DNA of 64,000 bases from Halobacillus dabanensis (GCF_900114165.1 NZ_FOSB01000002.1:1-64000), one strand, 5' to 3'; counted from the first letter of the stretch, positions 44,612 through 53,685 are shown. The notes: generated by a model not told the origin, from the letters alone. Numbers and translations are program-made.

Positions 44612-44995
44612 ATGTCAGATATGGAACAAGGCACCATCGTAAAAGCCCATTATAAAACAGGAATTTATATTGGAGAAATTGTGGAGGACCGCAACCGCTT
44701 TTATCTTGTAAAAGTTCTAGCTGTTGAGAAACACCCGATGCAAGGTGACCTTCACAATCCAGGCAAGACTGAAAATGTTTTCTTCCACCAACGGAAAGCA
44801 TTAAGTTATAACGAAAAGGCAAATGTACAAAAAGAGGCCGTCAAACCTCATGATGGAGTTATTCCAAACTACAAAGATTCTCTGAAAGAAGCCGTAAATG
44901 CTTTGAAAATGAAGTTGACACGAAGGGAAACGGAATTCAACCAAAGTGCCAAAAGTCAACTTGATGATTTAGAAAGGCAGTACTTCAGGGAATAA
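44612..44995 (+). CDS. kapB: KapB, kinase-associated protein
   Basis: A 127-residue protein matching B. subtilis KapB across its length: G(x)IVKAHYKTGIYIGEI, YLVKVLAVEKHPMQGDLHNPG, FFHQRKALSYNEKAN and VKPHDG. It is called a lipoprotein in older literature, but no signal peptide or lipobox is present here. In B. subtilis KapB is needed for KinB input to the sporulation phosphorelay and is cotranscribed with kinB; no kinase gene lies in this window. AAAGGA precedes the ATG. Confidence 0.9.
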   Translation: MSDMEQGTIVKAHYKTGIYIGEIVEDRNRFYLVKVLAVEKHPMQGDLHNPGKTENVFFHQRKALSYNEKANVQKEAVKPHDGVIPNYKDSLKEAVNALKMKLTRRETEFNQSAKSQLDDLERQYFRE

Positions 44996-45114
44996 ACGAA
45001 TGATAGCGCTTTTTTGTATTTGTTTTCTATTAGAGGGTATGGTAATTTTATAAAGTCAAAGGCACTCTGATAGAAGGAAACATAGCCTGTCAATAAATGG
45101 AGGAGGTCATTACG

Positions 45115-45825
45115 ATGACAACACATATCGGTGCAAAACCCGGAGATATCGCAGAAAAAATTCTTCTTCCCGGGGATCCGCTACGAGCAAAATACATTGC
45201 AGAAAATTTCTTAGAAGATGCAACATGCTACAACGAAGTCCGTGGCATGTACGGCTATACAGGTACTTATAAAGGAGAGAGAATCTCCGTTCAAGGAACA
45301 GGAATGGGTGTTCCTTCCATTTCTATTTATATCAATGAGCTGATGGAAAGTTACGACGTACAGAAACTGATTCGCGTAGGATCTTGTGGTGCCTTACAAA
45401 GTGACGTGAAAGTGCGTGACGTCATTCTTGCTTCCACTGCAACGACAGATTCACAAATGAACCGTATGGTCTTCGGAGGGATTGATTTCGCTCCAACTGC
45501 TGATTTCGTCCTTCTCAAAAATGCCTATGATGCAGGAACAGAAAAAGGGTTAAAACTAAAAGTCGGTAACGTATTTACGAGTGATAGTTTCTACCGTGAT
45601 CAAGCGATGGATCTTTTCAATCTGCTAGCTAAATACAACGTATTGGCAGTTGAAATGGAAACAACAGCCCTATATACATTAGCAGCTAAATACAATCGTC
45701 AGGCCTTGTCCGTTCTTACAGTAAGTGATCATATCCTTACAGGAGAAGAGACCACATCGGAAGAACGTCAAACGACATTCAACGAAATGATCGAAGTAGC
45801 TCTTGAGGCTGCTATACAGGATTGA
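45115..45825 (+). CDS. deoD: Purine-nucleoside phosphorylase (DeoD type)
   Basis: A 236-residue hexameric-type PNP releasing purine bases from (deoxy)nucleosides. Motifs are [41 protein letters not shown], and the substrate loop [15 protein letters not shown] followed by [13 protein letters not shown] (catalytic Asp). The start at 45115 follows GGAGGAGG and gives the family [14 protein letters not shown]-terminus. It lies downstream of kapB with no clear terminator between them. Confidence 0.97.
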   Translation: MTTHIGAKPGDIAEKILLPGDPLRAKYIAENFLEDATCYNEVRGMYGYTGTYKGERISVQGTGMGVPSISIYINELMESYDVQKLIRVGSCGALQSDVKVRDVILASTATTDSQMNRMVFGGIDFAPTADFVLLKNAYDAGTEKGLKLKVGNVFTSDSFYRDQAMDLFNLLAKYNVLAVEMETTALYTLAAKYNRQALSVLTVSDHILTGEETTSEERQTTFNEMIEVALEAAIQD

Positions 45826-45832
45826 TCACAAT

Positions 45833-45864
45833 GCACTCCCTACCTCTGTAGGGGGTGCTTTATT
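45833..45864 (+). terminator. deoD terminator
   Basis: GCACTCCCTAC pairs with GTAGGGGGTGC around CTCT and is followed by TTTATTTA. Confidence 0.85.
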
Positions 45865-46093
45865 TACCCTCGATGTTAGTAATATCTTTTACTTTTAAGA
45901 CTGCGATACGATCCCCTATACCTATAAGGACTTCTTTGTTCCAAACCCGTTCTATTTTGCCATAATAAGCTTCATCTGCTGTCTGAATTAATAGAACTGT
46001 CCCGACATTCTTTTCCATAACACTTAATAAGGAAGCGGATTTCCATGGAGACAAACGAAGGAATCTTTTCCACACCGTTAAGAAAAAAGCCAT
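45860..46093 (-). CDS. Small protein with a DUF2642/YuzF-like beta-barrel C-terminus
   Basis: A 77-residue protein. The C-terminal 50 residues (VGTVLLIQTADEAYYGKIERVWNK, then IAVLKVKDITNIEG) have the strand spacing of the small SH3-like domain seen in Bacillus DUF2642 proteins such as YuzF, many of them sporulation-linked. The N-terminal 25 residues are basic and aromatic. GGGGGG lies 7 nt before ATG 46093. The assignment to that family is tentative. Confidence 0.6.
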   Translation of the reverse strand: MAFFLTVWKRFLRLSPWKSASLLSVMEKNVGTVLLIQTADEAYYGKIERVWNKEVLIGIGDRIAVLKVKDITNIEGK

Positions 46094-46216
46094 GCTTCAT
46101 CCCCCCAACAAGCCTTCCTACATCCTATACTCCTCGCACGATGAAAGCTTGGGGTAATGCCTAGTAAAAAGAACAAAAGCTTCATGTGGTTTGCTGATAA
46201 AACTTGGCCGTAACTT

Positions 46217-46273
46217 TATATCCGCCGCTTGGATCAATATATCCGCCACTTTCGTTAAGATATCCGCCAACCG
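46217..46273. repeat. 21-bp tandem repeat with ATATCCGCC core (about 2.7 units)
   Basis: Units start at 46217, 46238 and 46259, each opening with (T/G)ATATCCGCC, and units 1 and 2 are exactly 21 bp. The period is a multiple of three, but no credible gene covers it. The rest of the 46094-46355 gap shows nothing else. Confidence 0.8.
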
Positions 46274-46355
46274 CCCTCCGAAAGTATGTCATAAAAAGCC
46301 GGCCTTCAAAAAAAAGGACGTCTTCTCCTACTCTGGAGCTTGGAGATATCCTCAG

Positions 46356-46386
46356 TAAAAAGAGCCTCCCCCAAAAGGAAGGCTCA
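46356..46386 (-). terminator. yuiE terminator
   Basis: Minus strand GAGCCTTCC pairs with GGGAGGCTC around TTTTGG and is followed by TTTTTAC. Confidence 0.9.
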
Positions 46387-46393
46387 CAAGGAA

Positions 46394-47869
46394 CTATTTT
46401 ATAATATATCCAGCTAAAGTTTTTGCCATGACACCTGTAGGCCCTTTTGGACCAAGCTCATGAGCATTCTCTGACATCGAAGTTCCAGCAATATCCAGGT
46501 GGACCCATGGGACTTTTTCTACAAAAGCTCCTACAAAGGCTCCTCCCATGATAGCATGTGCCTTCCTAGTCGGTGAGTTATTTAGATCAGCAATATCACT
46601 TTTCTTTACTTGTGCCTTGTAATCTTCATTATATGGCAGTAACCACATTGGTTCTCCGGCTTCCTTACCTGCTTGTTCAATATCTTTATAAAAGTTCTCT
46701 TCATTTGTCATCGCACCAGTCATCCAGGAGCCTAAAGCCGTAACCACTCCCCCTGTCAATGTAGCTACATTGATGACACGGGAAGCACCCCTTTCTTGCG
46801 CGTAAGTTACTCCATCAGCCAAAGCAAGACGGCCTTCCGCATCTGTATTGAGCACTTCAATCGTTTTTCCACTCATGGATGTGATGACATCATCTGGTTT
46901 GAATGCATCTCCGGAGATCATGTTATCAGAGGATGGGATCACAGCTAAAACATTCTTCTTCGGCTTCATTCGGCCAATCGTTTCCATCGCACCAAGAACC
47001 GCTGCTGCTCCTCCCATATCCCCTTTCATACCTGGCATCCCTGTTTTCGACTTGATTGAATAGCCACCAGTATCATATGTTATTCCTTTACCTACTAATG
47101 CTGTTATATCATCCCACTTTTCAAGCCCCTGATATTTGAGGACAATCATTTTCGGTGGTTCCGTGGAGCCTTGATTGACAGCAAGTAAAGCCCCCATCCC
47201 TAGCTCTTCCATGTCCTCTTTATCTAAAATATTTATCTCGAAATCATAATCCTCCGCCATTGTTGTAGCGAATTCTGCCATTTCAGATGCAGTCAATATG
47301 TTTGCCGGCAAGTGGACCAAATATCTAGCTGTATTCACTCCATCAGCGAATGCACGCCCTTTTTCAAAAGCTGCTTGAATGATATGCTGCTCCTGATTCG
47401 TCCAGACCACAAGCGAATCTGTGTCCCTTTCATCCTTTTGATGCGTTTTAAAAGAAGGTAGACGAAACGTGGAGGTCAGCATTACCTCAGAAATCAATGC
47501 CGAGCACCGTTCAGCACTCCAGCCAACCGGAATAAAACTATCAAGAAAAATAGCTGGAGATTCTACCTCATCCTTCTTCAACCTCTGAAAAGCAAGCCCC
47601 ATGGTTTTTCTATAATGTTCCTCTGACATATCATGAGAGGATCCCATCCCAACAACATAGATTCGTTGAAGCTTATCATTTTCAGGCAATAGCACTTTCT
47701 CCAGTTGCCTTCTAGTGGAGCTCAAGTGTCCAGTTTGTATGTAGGGATTCAAATCAACACCAATTTCATCCTTCACTTTCATTAAGTGATTTTCGTTTAC
47801 ATTTTGGTCCTCGAAGAGTCCAAAAAGCAATGCATCAGATTCTGTCCATTTATTATTTATTGTGAACAT
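46394..47869 (-). CDS. yuiE: Leucyl aminopeptidase, M17 family (YuiE)
   Basis: A 491-residue dizinc aminopeptidase. The catalytic domain shows LVGKGITYDTGGYSIKS, MKGDMGGAAAVLGA and the PS00631-type signature NTDAEGRLALADGV, with metal ligands Asp, Asp and Glu in place. The N-terminal domain is the family's P-loop-like module. The start at 47869 follows GGATGGAGGTG with proper spacing; an in-frame extension to 47947 has none. It is divergent from yuiD, and the gene order yuiE-yuiD-yuiC-yuiB matches B. subtilis. Confidence 0.95.
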   Translation of the reverse strand: MFTINNKWTESDALLFGLFEDQNVNENHLMKVKDEIGVDLNPYIQTGHLSSTRRQLEKVLLPENDKLQRIYVVGMGSSHDMSEEHYRKTMGLAFQRLKKDEVESPAIFLDSFIPVGWSAERCSALISEVMLTSTFRLPSFKTHQKDERDTDSLVVWTNQEQHIIQAAFEKGRAFADGVNTARYLVHLPANILTASEMAEFATTMAEDYDFEINILDKEDMEELGMGALLAVNQGSTEPPKMIVLKYQGLEKWDDITALVGKGITYDTGGYSIKSKTGMPGMKGDMGGAAAVLGAMETIGRMKPKKNVLAVIPSSDNMISGDAFKPDDVITSMSGKTIEVLNTDAEGRLALADGVTYAQERGASRVINVATLTGGVVTALGSWMTGAMTNEENFYKDIEQAGKEAGEPMWLLPYNEDYKAQVKKSDIADLNNSPTRKAHAIMGGAFVGAFVEKVPWVHLDIAGTSMSENAHELGPKGPTGVMAKTLAGYIIK

Positions 47870-48076
47870 GGAAAACACCTCCATCCCAAGTATACATAAA
47901 ATTCGTTTCTTTTCCTCCCGAAAAATATCACCAATACCACTCTTCACTTCTCATATAAATTACCTTGAAAATCAAATTATGATATAATAGCGATGCTCCA
48001 TTTCTAAAGAAAATCACGCATGAAAACTACATAAACTTCATTTTTTTATCCCCCGGAGATTAGAAAGGGTGTCAAA

Positions 48077-48559
48077 ATGCTATTAGATCTGCTACATAAT
48101 TTCCCTCTTTGGGCATCAATTGCTGCCATTTTATTTGCCCAAGTCGTCAAAATTCCAATTCAATTTATAGCTTCGAGACAATTCAATGCAAGTCTTGCCT
48201 TTAGTACAGGTGGCATGCCGAGCAGCCATTCCGCTGCCGTAACTGCCCTTGCCACGGGTGTAGGCATCGAGCAAGGATTCGGTTCATCCGTATTCGCCAT
48301 TGCTTGTGTCTTCAGTATTATCGTCATGTTTGATAGCACTGGAGTCAGACGACAAACAGGTGAGCAGGCCATCATGCTCAATATACTGTTGAATGATTTT
48401 AATCGCTTTATGAGCGAAGCGAAAAACTGGCAACAAAAAGAGGGGTATCAGAAAAAAGAAGAATTGAAGGAACTTCTTGGACACCAACCGATTGAAGTAT
48501 TTTTCGGTGGCCTGACAGGTATTCTATTAACATTCCTCCTCCATTCCCTCCTCTATTAA
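48077..48559 (+). CDS. yuiD: Divergent PAP2-family membrane protein (YuiD)
   Basis: A 160-residue protein with four to five membrane segments and the motif GGMPSSHSA near residue 52, typical of the DUF212/YuiD branch of acid phosphatase/vanadium haloperoxidase-like proteins. A basic cytosolic loop (MSEAKNWQQKEGYQKKEELKE) precedes the last helix. AGAAAGGGTG precedes the ATG. The substrate is unknown. Confidence 0.9.
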   Translation: MLLDLLHNFPLWASIAAILFAQVVKIPIQFIASRQFNASLAFSTGGMPSSHSAAVTALATGVGIEQGFGSSVFAIACVFSIIVMFDSTGVRRQTGEQAIMLNILLNDFNRFMSEAKNWQQKEGYQKKEELKELLGHQPIEVFFGGLTGILLTFLLHSLLY

Positions 48560-48599
48560 TGGTGAATGGATAGCACACAACAAGCTGGATAAAAAAACA

Positions 48600-48640
48600 A
48601 AAATCTCTTCCGCTTAAACGTACGGAAGAGATTTTTTATT
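48600..48640. terminator. Bidirectional terminator between yuiD and yuiC
   Basis: AAATCTCTTCCG pairs with CGGAAGAGATTT around TACGTTTAAG, with A/T runs on both sides. Confidence 0.92.
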
Positions 48641-49313
48641 GCTTCATTTGAGATCGAAATACTTGCAAGGACTCATTCTGATTCAACTTTTCTAAATCTC
48701 CTTCACTCAATTGGCCGGAACCTTCTTCGATCACATAAACCTCCAGCGTTTGTTTTCCCCATTGTTCATAAACATCACTCACAGTAGGAAAATATAGATC
48801 GACTTTATTCCCTTCAATGGCACCGCCGATGTCGGCTACTACTCCATATCCATAACCAGGAATAAACAAAACAGTACCTAAAGGAAACAAATCCAAGTCA
48901 GCAGCAATTGTAGAATATAAGTCTCTCTTAACATTCACACCAGAAAAGGTAACCCCGCAACCCGGGTGTTCAGGTGTTTTCCCCGTAGATTCAACACCAG
49001 CTGTGTAGCCCGTTGCAACTACTTCATGCGTAGGGTACTGACTTAGATCTAAAGACTCTTCTAAAGTTTTTACTGCTTCTACAACAGCACTGGAAACATA
49101 GGTCTGTTGCGCCTTTTTCACATTTAAACTTTTCTCATCAAGATCCTGGCCTTTATCCCTGAGTGATTCTCCATCAAGAGTTTCTCCCTGGAACTTGGTT
49201 GCAATCCATTCATCAAAGTCTTCTATCGATAAATTCGTCACATTGGTAACCGTACTGTATAATGCCAAAAGGAATAACAAAGAGAAAAAGGTGTACTTGG
49301 TACGCTTTTTCAT
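48636..49313 (-). CDS. yuiC: 3D-domain (YuiC/Sps-type) cell-wall protein
   Basis: A 225-residue protein: N-terminal membrane anchor (residues 6-22), a helical spacer, then a 3D domain starting at [11 protein letters not shown]. The three conserved Asp residues are recognisable in the C-terminal block ([29 protein letters not shown]). YuiC-type proteins act as lytic transglycosylase-like stationary-phase survival proteins with an MltA-like barrel. ATG 49313 with AGAGGTG is preferred over an earlier in-frame start at 49352. Confidence 0.9.
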   Translation of the reverse strand: MKKRTKYTFFSLLFLLALYSTVTNVTNLSIEDFDEWIATKFQGETLDGESLRDKGQDLDEKSLNVKKAQQTYVSSAVVEAVKTLEESLDLSQYPTHEVVATGYTAGVESTGKTPEHPGCGVTFSGVNVKRDLYSTIAADLDLFPLGTVLFIPGYGYGVVADIGGAIEGNKVDLYFPTVSDVYEQWGKQTLEVYVIEEGSGQLSEGDLEKLNQNESLQVFRSQMKQ

Positions 49314-49378
49314 GAAATCACCTCTAGGTGTAATCATGTCCAAGCTGTCCAATTTTATTCAATTCTTTATGGATTACA

Positions 49379-49416
49379 CAAAAAACTGCTGGAAACAAAA
49401 GTGTCTCCAGCAGAAA
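49379..49416 (-). terminator. yuiB terminator
   Basis: CTGCTGGA pairs with TCCAGCAG and is followed by a T run on the minus strand, just past the yuiB stop. Confidence 0.88.
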
Positions 49417-49420
49417 AATC

Positions 49421-49738
49421 CTAAAACATTTGGTATCCATTTTTTCGAAGTTTCCTTATAACAATTCCTGCTACAATCGTACCAACAAAACCACTTGCCA
49501 AAATAATAATATCAACAGGCTTTAAGTTGACCAAATCCTCAAAAGCTGCAGGTATAGCTGTACCTGGCTGTGAGAAATACTCTGTCCAGGGAAAATCATC
49601 AATGATAAGTAAAACGATAACCGGATATACGAAAGACATAACCCAGGATGATCTTAAAAGCATATTCAATAAAAAGGAAATTCCGAAAAATAAAACAAAA
49701 AACAATAGCATAGATACGACGAATTGCACAATATTCAA
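49421..49738 (-). CDS. yuiB: YuiB-family membrane protein
   Basis: A 105-residue protein with membrane helices at about 4-25, 32-48 and 74-94. The WVMSFVYPVIVLLIIDD and FPWTEYF segments match YuiB. It is followed by yuiC at the B. subtilis position. No function is known for the family. A GAAGCGATTTTGAAT-type leader gives only a weak ribosome binding site before ATG 49738. Confidence 0.82.
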   Translation of the reverse strand: MNIVQFVVSMLLFFVLFFGISFLLNMLLRSSWVMSFVYPVIVLLIIDDFPWTEYFSQPGTAIPAAFEDLVNLKPVDIIILASGFVGTIVAGIVIRKLRKNGYQMF

Positions 49739-50008
49739 AATCGCTTCCCCCTAAAATCTGTAGAACCGTACACATTAACCCAAACCTCATTCTATAACGG
49801 TTGCATAAAAAGCGCAAGAGCCTTAGAAGATCCGAAACGGATACGCAAAACGACCGGACGAAGGCGTTCTTCACCTCCATTGGCAGGGTGCTTTTGTTGC
49901 AAGGTTGGGTGCTGGAGTTGATTTACAATAAAAGGGGCGTTTCGCCTTTAACAACTTACAATGGTACCTTCTATGGTTTTGTCATTCCCTGGTGGGTAAA
50001 ATATCGCA
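49739..50008. other. Intergenic stretch upstream of yuiB
   Basis: About 270 nt where B. subtilis carries the small cysteine-motif gene yuiA. I could not find a convincing yuiA-like CxxC protein in any frame. A plus-strand frame ending CFCCKVGCWS has no ribosome binding site. A small GGCG(AAA)CGCC hairpin lies near 49935. Confidence 0.4.
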
Positions 50009-50011
50009 CCT

Positions 50012-50047
50012 AAAAAAGCGAAAACAGCACACTGTTTTCGCTTCTTA
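50012..50047 (-). terminator. yumB terminator
   Basis: AAGCGAAAACAG pairs with CTGTTTTCGCTT around TGTG and is followed by TTTTAGG on the minus strand. Confidence 0.92.
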
Positions 50048-50055
50048 TATAAGAT

Positions 50056-51276
50056 TTATTGGAAGAAATTCAGTTTACCTTTTTTAAGCACTAGTGGAAT
50101 ACCACCAAGTTTCAAGAGGTAGCGGTTGTCGATGATTTTCTTCATCGCTGTCGCAGACCAACCGAACAATTTCTTATCATCAAAGATTACACCAATAGCA
50201 TCGTTGTGACCAAGAGATGCTACCGTACCCTTCAAGTCCGGCTCGAATGGTTCTAAGTGGCTGTCCCCTTTAATTAGACGAGTCAAGTTCGCTGCAGTAT
50301 GTTCCGCTTCTTGAATTGCAATCTGTGCAGTTGGCGGGTAAGGGCGTTCTGTCTCCTCGTTCATGATCAAGGCACAGTCTCCTACAATGAAGACATCTTC
50401 AAAGCCTTTAGGGCGAAGGTCATCTCCTACTGGTATCCGTCCCCGATTCGCTTCGAATCCTGCTTCTTCAACCAGAGAGTTTCCACGTACTCCTGCAGCC
50501 CATACGACTGTATTTGTTTCAATTTCTTCCCGCTGCTCATCTTTTTCAAATACAAGCTTGTTTTCTGTAACTTCCTTAATCATCGCACCGATTTTGAATT
50601 CAACGCCACGAGCTTCTAATGAGTTCATCGCATATTCAACAAGTTCAGGGTCAAATCCAGGAAGGGCCGTAGGAGCAGCCTCCACGTTAATAATGCGGAC
50701 TTGTTCACGCGGGACATCATACTCTTTACATAGTTCAGGAATACGATTCGCAAGCTCACCTACGAATTCAATTCCAGTGAACCCTGCGCCACCAACAACG
50801 ATGTTCAAGCGCTCTTGTTTTTTATCCGCTTCATTATTGTACTTCGCAAAATTATATTCGATATGTTGACGAATCAAACGGGCACTGTTGATACTCCCAA
50901 TTGTGAACGCATTTTCCTTCAAACCAGAGATCCCGAATGTAGCTGCCTCAAAACCAAGCCCGATGACAAGATAGTCGTAGGACAACTCACCATTTTCAAG
51001 CAAAACTCTCTTTTCTTGTGGTTTTATTTCTGTCACTGTATCCTGGACGAAATTAATCTTGCTTGTATTGACGACATCATTAATTTGAATGCGTGTACGA
51101 TCATGATGAAGGGTGCCTGCTGCATTTTCGTGTAACCATGTCGTCTGATAGTGGTAACTATGTTTGTTGACCAACGTCACATTCGCATCATTGGCCCCTA
51201 AGCTTTTTTGCAATTTGACAGCTGTCATGATGCCGCCATAACCGGCACCTAGAATGACAATATTAGGATTTTTCAT
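50056..51276 (-). CDS. yumB: Type II NADH dehydrogenase-like flavoprotein (YumB)
   Basis: A 406-residue FAD enzyme of the NDH-2 family, expected at the inner face of the membrane passing electrons from NADH to menaquinone. The FAD dinucleotide motif is ILGAGYGGI (residues 5-13), the NAD motif [17 protein letters not shown] near 163, and the second FAD site FIVGDCALI near 297. The C-terminal amphipathic segment may anchor it. It is divergent from yumC; a Rex-like operator (51324-51341) lies about 48 nt upstream of its ATG. Confidence 0.93.
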   Translation of the reverse strand: MKNPNIVILGAGYGGIMTAVKLQKSLGANDANVTLVNKHSYHYQTTWLHENAAGTLHHDRTRIQINDVVNTSKINFVQDTVTEIKPQEKRVLLENGELSYDYLVIGLGFEAATFGISGLKENAFTIGSINSARLIRQHIEYNFAKYNNEADKKQERLNIVVGGAGFTGIEFVGELANRIPELCKEYDVPREQVRIINVEAAPTALPGFDPELVEYAMNSLEARGVEFKIGAMIKEVTENKLVFEKDEQREEIETNTVVWAAGVRGNSLVEEAGFEANRGRIPVGDDLRPKGFEDVFIVGDCALIMNEETERPYPPTAQIAIQEAEHTAANLTRLIKGDSHLEPFEPDLKGTVASLGHNDAIGVIFDDKKLFGWSATAMKKIIDNRYLLKLGGIPLVLKKGKLNFFQ

Positions 51277-51323
51277 GAATAATCACTTCCATCTTGTAGT
51301 TTTAAAATCCTTCATCTTTCTAT

Positions 51324-51341
51324 TTGTGACTCATTTCACAC
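51324..51341. promoter_or_regulatory. Rex-like (or Fnr-like) operator upstream of yumB
   Basis: TTGTGACTCATTTCACAC: arms TGTGA and TCACA separated by 6 nt. It fits the Rex consensus TTGTGAA(N4)TTCACAA with two arm mismatches. TGTGA(N6)TCACA is also compatible with Crp/Fnr-type regulators. Position before an NADH dehydrogenase favours Rex. Confidence 0.6.
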
Positions 51342-51480
51342 AAAAAACCAATAAAAAAACCTGTGGAAATCAGGGGATAATTGTCACAAATTATTAACAT
51401 ATAGTCTAACCTCATCTTAGACCTTTTTAAATTCATTTTCAACAAAAATATAGTTGTCGAAATAATAGGATAATTCACTT

Positions 51481-51498
51481 TTGTGAAAGGGTTTACAA
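51481..51498. promoter_or_regulatory. Rex-like operator upstream of yumC
   Basis: TTGTGAAAGGGTTTACAA fits TTGTGAA(N4)TTCACAA with one arm mismatch. It lies directly upstream of a candidate yumC promoter (TTGTTC, 16 nt, TATGAT, about 51505-51532). Confidence 0.6.
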
Positions 51499-51572
51499 TC
51501 GTTCATTGTTCCCATTGCAAATTTTTTTATGATAGAATGTATTTTAGTGAAATTTTCATCAGGAGGGTAATT

Positions 51573-52559
51573 ATGAGTGATAAAATATATGATATTACGG
51601 TCATCGGTGGGGGCCCTGTAGGTCTGTTCACTGCTTTCTATGGCGGTATGCGGGAAGCCAGCGTCAAAATTATCGAAAGCCTGCCCCACCTTGGGGGGCA
51701 ACTGACAGCATTATACCCTGAGAAATATATTTTCGATGTGGCTGGATTTCCAAAAGTACGCGCACAAGATTTGATCGATAATCTTGAAGAACAAGCAATG
51801 GCTTTCGATCCCACCATTGCCCTGAACCAAGAAGTTGTATCAGTCGAGCGTATGGAAGATGAAACCATTAAATTAACGACAGATAAAGAAGTTCATTATA
51901 CAAAAACGATCATCATTACAGCAGGAAACGGAGCTTTCCAACCTAGAAAACTGAAGATTGAAGACACAGAAAGGTTCGAAGGTACAAACTTGCATTACCA
52001 CGTAAGTAACATGGACCAATTCCGTGATAAAAAAGTGATGATTGCAGGAGGCGGCGATTCCGCTGTCGACTGGTCCTTGATGCTTGAACCCATTGCCAAA
52101 CAGGTGACCCTCGTCCATAGACGAGACAATTTCCGGGCTCATGAACATAGTGTGTCCCAATTAAATGAATCGCAGGTAAGAATCATGACACCATTCACTC
52201 CTGAGAAGATGATTGGTGAAGAACGCATCGAACAGGTAGAACTGAAAGAAGTCAAAGGAGAGCGCGTGGAAACAATTGATGTGGATGATGTCATTGTAAA
52301 CTACGGTTTTATCTCATCTCTTGGACCGATTAAAGAATGGGAGCTCGAAATCGAAAAAAACAGTATTGTTGTCAACTCCAAAATGGAGACAAATATAAAA
52401 GGGATATACGCAGCGGGAGACATTTGTACCTATCCAGGCAAAGTCAAATTAATTGCTTCCGGATTCGGTGAAGGGCCCACTGCCGTAAACAATGCAAAAG
52501 CGTACATCGACCCTGGTGCACGCGTCCAACCTAAACACTCCACTAGTCTGTTTTCATAA
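51573..52559 (+). CDS. yumC: Ferredoxin/flavodoxin-NADP+ reductase (YumC, thioredoxin reductase-like type)
   Basis: A 328-residue flavoprotein of the thioredoxin-reductase-like FNR class. The FAD motif is [16 protein letters not shown] (residues 10-25), the NADPH motif [11 protein letters not shown] near 160, and the C-terminal FAD site [25 protein letters not shown]. No CxxC pair is present, separating it from true thioredoxin reductase. B. subtilis YumC reduces ferredoxin and is essential. The start ATG 51573 follows AGGAGGG; upstream in-frame starts lack support. Confidence 0.95.
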   Translation: MSDKIYDITVIGGGPVGLFTAFYGGMREASVKIIESLPHLGGQLTALYPEKYIFDVAGFPKVRAQDLIDNLEEQAMAFDPTIALNQEVVSVERMEDETIKLTTDKEVHYTKTIIITAGNGAFQPRKLKIEDTERFEGTNLHYHVSNMDQFRDKKVMIAGGGDSAVDWSLMLEPIAKQVTLVHRRDNFRAHEHSVSQLNESQVRIMTPFTPEKMIGEERIEQVELKEVKGERVETIDVDDVIVNYGFISSLGPIKEWELEIEKNSIVVNSKMETNIKGIYAAGDICTYPGKVKLIASGFGEGPTAVNNAKAYIDPGARVQPKHSTSLFS

Positions 52560-52564
52560 TTACC

Positions 52565-52605
52565 AAAAGGAAGAAGCAACCTCTCAGGGGTCTTCTTCCT
52601 TTTTT
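52565..52605 (+). terminator. yumC terminator
   Basis: AAAAGGAAGAAG pairs with CTTCTTCCTTTT and is followed by more T. Confidence 0.9.
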
Positions 52606-52646
52606 GCCTTTATTTAACTATATAGCAGGATTGTTGAAGAATTGAA

Positions 52647-52832
52647 TTCGAGATGCTTGTGGGGGGATTATGCGACTCGGGGAACGGCGATACTCCTGCA
52701 GGAATGGATGGGCAGGCGAGACCCGCAGAGCTTTAGCTGGCTTGCCCCATTCACCCAGGAAAGCGATTCGTTTACCCACCGACCATATTCACAAACTAAC
52801 GTCTCAAAACTGAGTTTTCAAGAATAAGGAGC
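52647..52832 (+). repeat. GC-rich dispersed repeat, copy C
   Basis: Same block order as copies A and B near 38.7-39.1 kb: TTCGAG, ACTCCTGCAGGA, GGCGAGACCCGCAGAGC, CCAGGAAAGCGATTCG, and the tail CTGAGTTTTCAAGA followed by TAAGGAGC, nearly identical to the tail of copy A. It fills the gap between yumC and yutM. Confidence 0.75.
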
Positions 52833-52850
52833 ATTAATGCTGCAGGATAT

Positions 52851-52885
52851 AAAAAACCTTTCTGTTTGAACAGAAAGGTTTGATT
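52851..52885 (-). terminator. yutM terminator
   Basis: AAACCTTTCTGTT pairs with AACAGAAAGGTTT and a T run follows on the minus strand. Confidence 0.92.
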
Positions 52886-52889
52886 AATG

Positions 52890-53249
52890 TTAGCAGTTCG
52901 GATCTGGAGTGCCTGCATTTGTCGCTGTTTTGAAAGAAGATCCACAGCCGCAGGAAACAATGGCATTCGGGTTATCAATCGTGAAGCCACCGCCCATCAT
53001 ATTTTGTTTAAAATCTATCGTCGTACCTTCAACGATTGCAGCGTCCTGCCTGTTAATAACAACCGGAATTCCAGCTGATTCCTCTGTCAGATCAAGCTCT
53101 TCGTTTATTTCATCCTCGAAGCCCATGGCATAAGACAACCCACTGCAGCCTCCACCTTTTACACCGAAACGAAGACGCACGTCTCCTTCTTCCTCTTTCA
53201 TCATCTCTTTTATCTGGTGACTAGCGGCATCTGTGATATTTAGAATCAT
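52890..53249 (-). CDS. yutM: HesB/IscA-type iron-sulfur carrier (YutM)
   Basis: A 119-residue A-type Fe-S carrier. The three ligand cysteines are Cys35 (GGGCSGLSY) and Cys100/Cys102 (SCGCGSSF), with IDFKQNMMGGGFTIDNPNA between. These proteins deliver Fe-S clusters to targets. GGAGAGGC lies upstream of ATG 53249. Neighbours yuzB, yuzD and yutI form the same redox/Fe-S grouping as in B. subtilis. Confidence 0.93.
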   Translation of the reverse strand: MILNITDAASHQIKEMMKEEEGDVRLRFGVKGGGCSGLSYAMGFEDEINEELDLTEESAGIPVVINRQDAAIVEGTTIDFKQNMMGGGFTIDNPNAIVSCGCGSSFKTATNAGTPDPNC

Positions 53250-53333
53250 ACCAAGCCTCTCCTTTCTAATCTTATTATTAGTATACTAAATCGAGAATCT
53301 TTTTATCAAACTTCCTGTATCAGGAATGAACAG

Positions 53334-53372
53334 CAAAAGGCATCCCCATCCAGGATACCTTTTGTTTTCATC
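53334..53372 (-). terminator. yuzB terminator
   Basis: AAAAGGTATCC pairs imperfectly with GGATGCCTTTT across TGGATGG; moderate T content follows. Confidence 0.65.
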
Positions 53373-53385
53373 ATGGTTTCACCTT

Positions 53386-53616
53386 CTATAGGGTTTCGTC
53401 CATATGTTGATATATTTTATCTACGAGTTCTTCAGGTGTATCGGCCATGATGCGTTCTCCCTCTACAAGAGCATATAAAGTCTGTGAACAAAGTCCGCAA
53501 TTACGCAAACAACCATATTCGACAACATCAAGGTCAGGATCTTTCTCCAGTATAGCTTTTGCTTCCTGTGATCCGCTTACCAGGTTGTTGATACAAAATT
53601 CAATCAATGGATTCAT
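53386..53616 (-). CDS. yuzB: DUF1450 thioredoxin-like ferredoxin-type protein (YuzB)
   Basis: A 76-residue protein with FCINN near the start and the motif YGCLRNCGLCSQTLYALVEG, whose Cys residues are spaced like thioredoxin-fold [2Fe-2S] ferredoxins. It matches YuzB. ATG 53616 with GAGGTG is preferred; a GTG three codons upstream overlaps that site. The physiological role is unknown; the Fe-S neighbourhood suggests redox work. Confidence 0.9.
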   Translation of the reverse strand: MNPLIEFCINNLVSGSQEAKAILEKDPDLDVVEYGCLRNCGLCSQTLYALVEGERIMADTPEELVDKIYQHMDETL

Positions 53617-53685
53617 CCGCTTCACCTCATAACGTGGATGAAACCCTATTCTTTTCCCATTTTACCATATTCACAGTGAAAACTG

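Noticed and set aside
46204-46404. 66-codon frame with repeated YPP units
   Set aside because: Produced by the 21-bp ATATCCGCC tandem repeat; no ribosome binding site.
49724-49921. Plus-strand frame ending in a cysteine-rich stretch, considered as a yuiA-like or metal-binding peptide
   Set aside because: Wrong strand relative to yuiB, no ribosome binding site, and the Cys pattern does not match YuiA.
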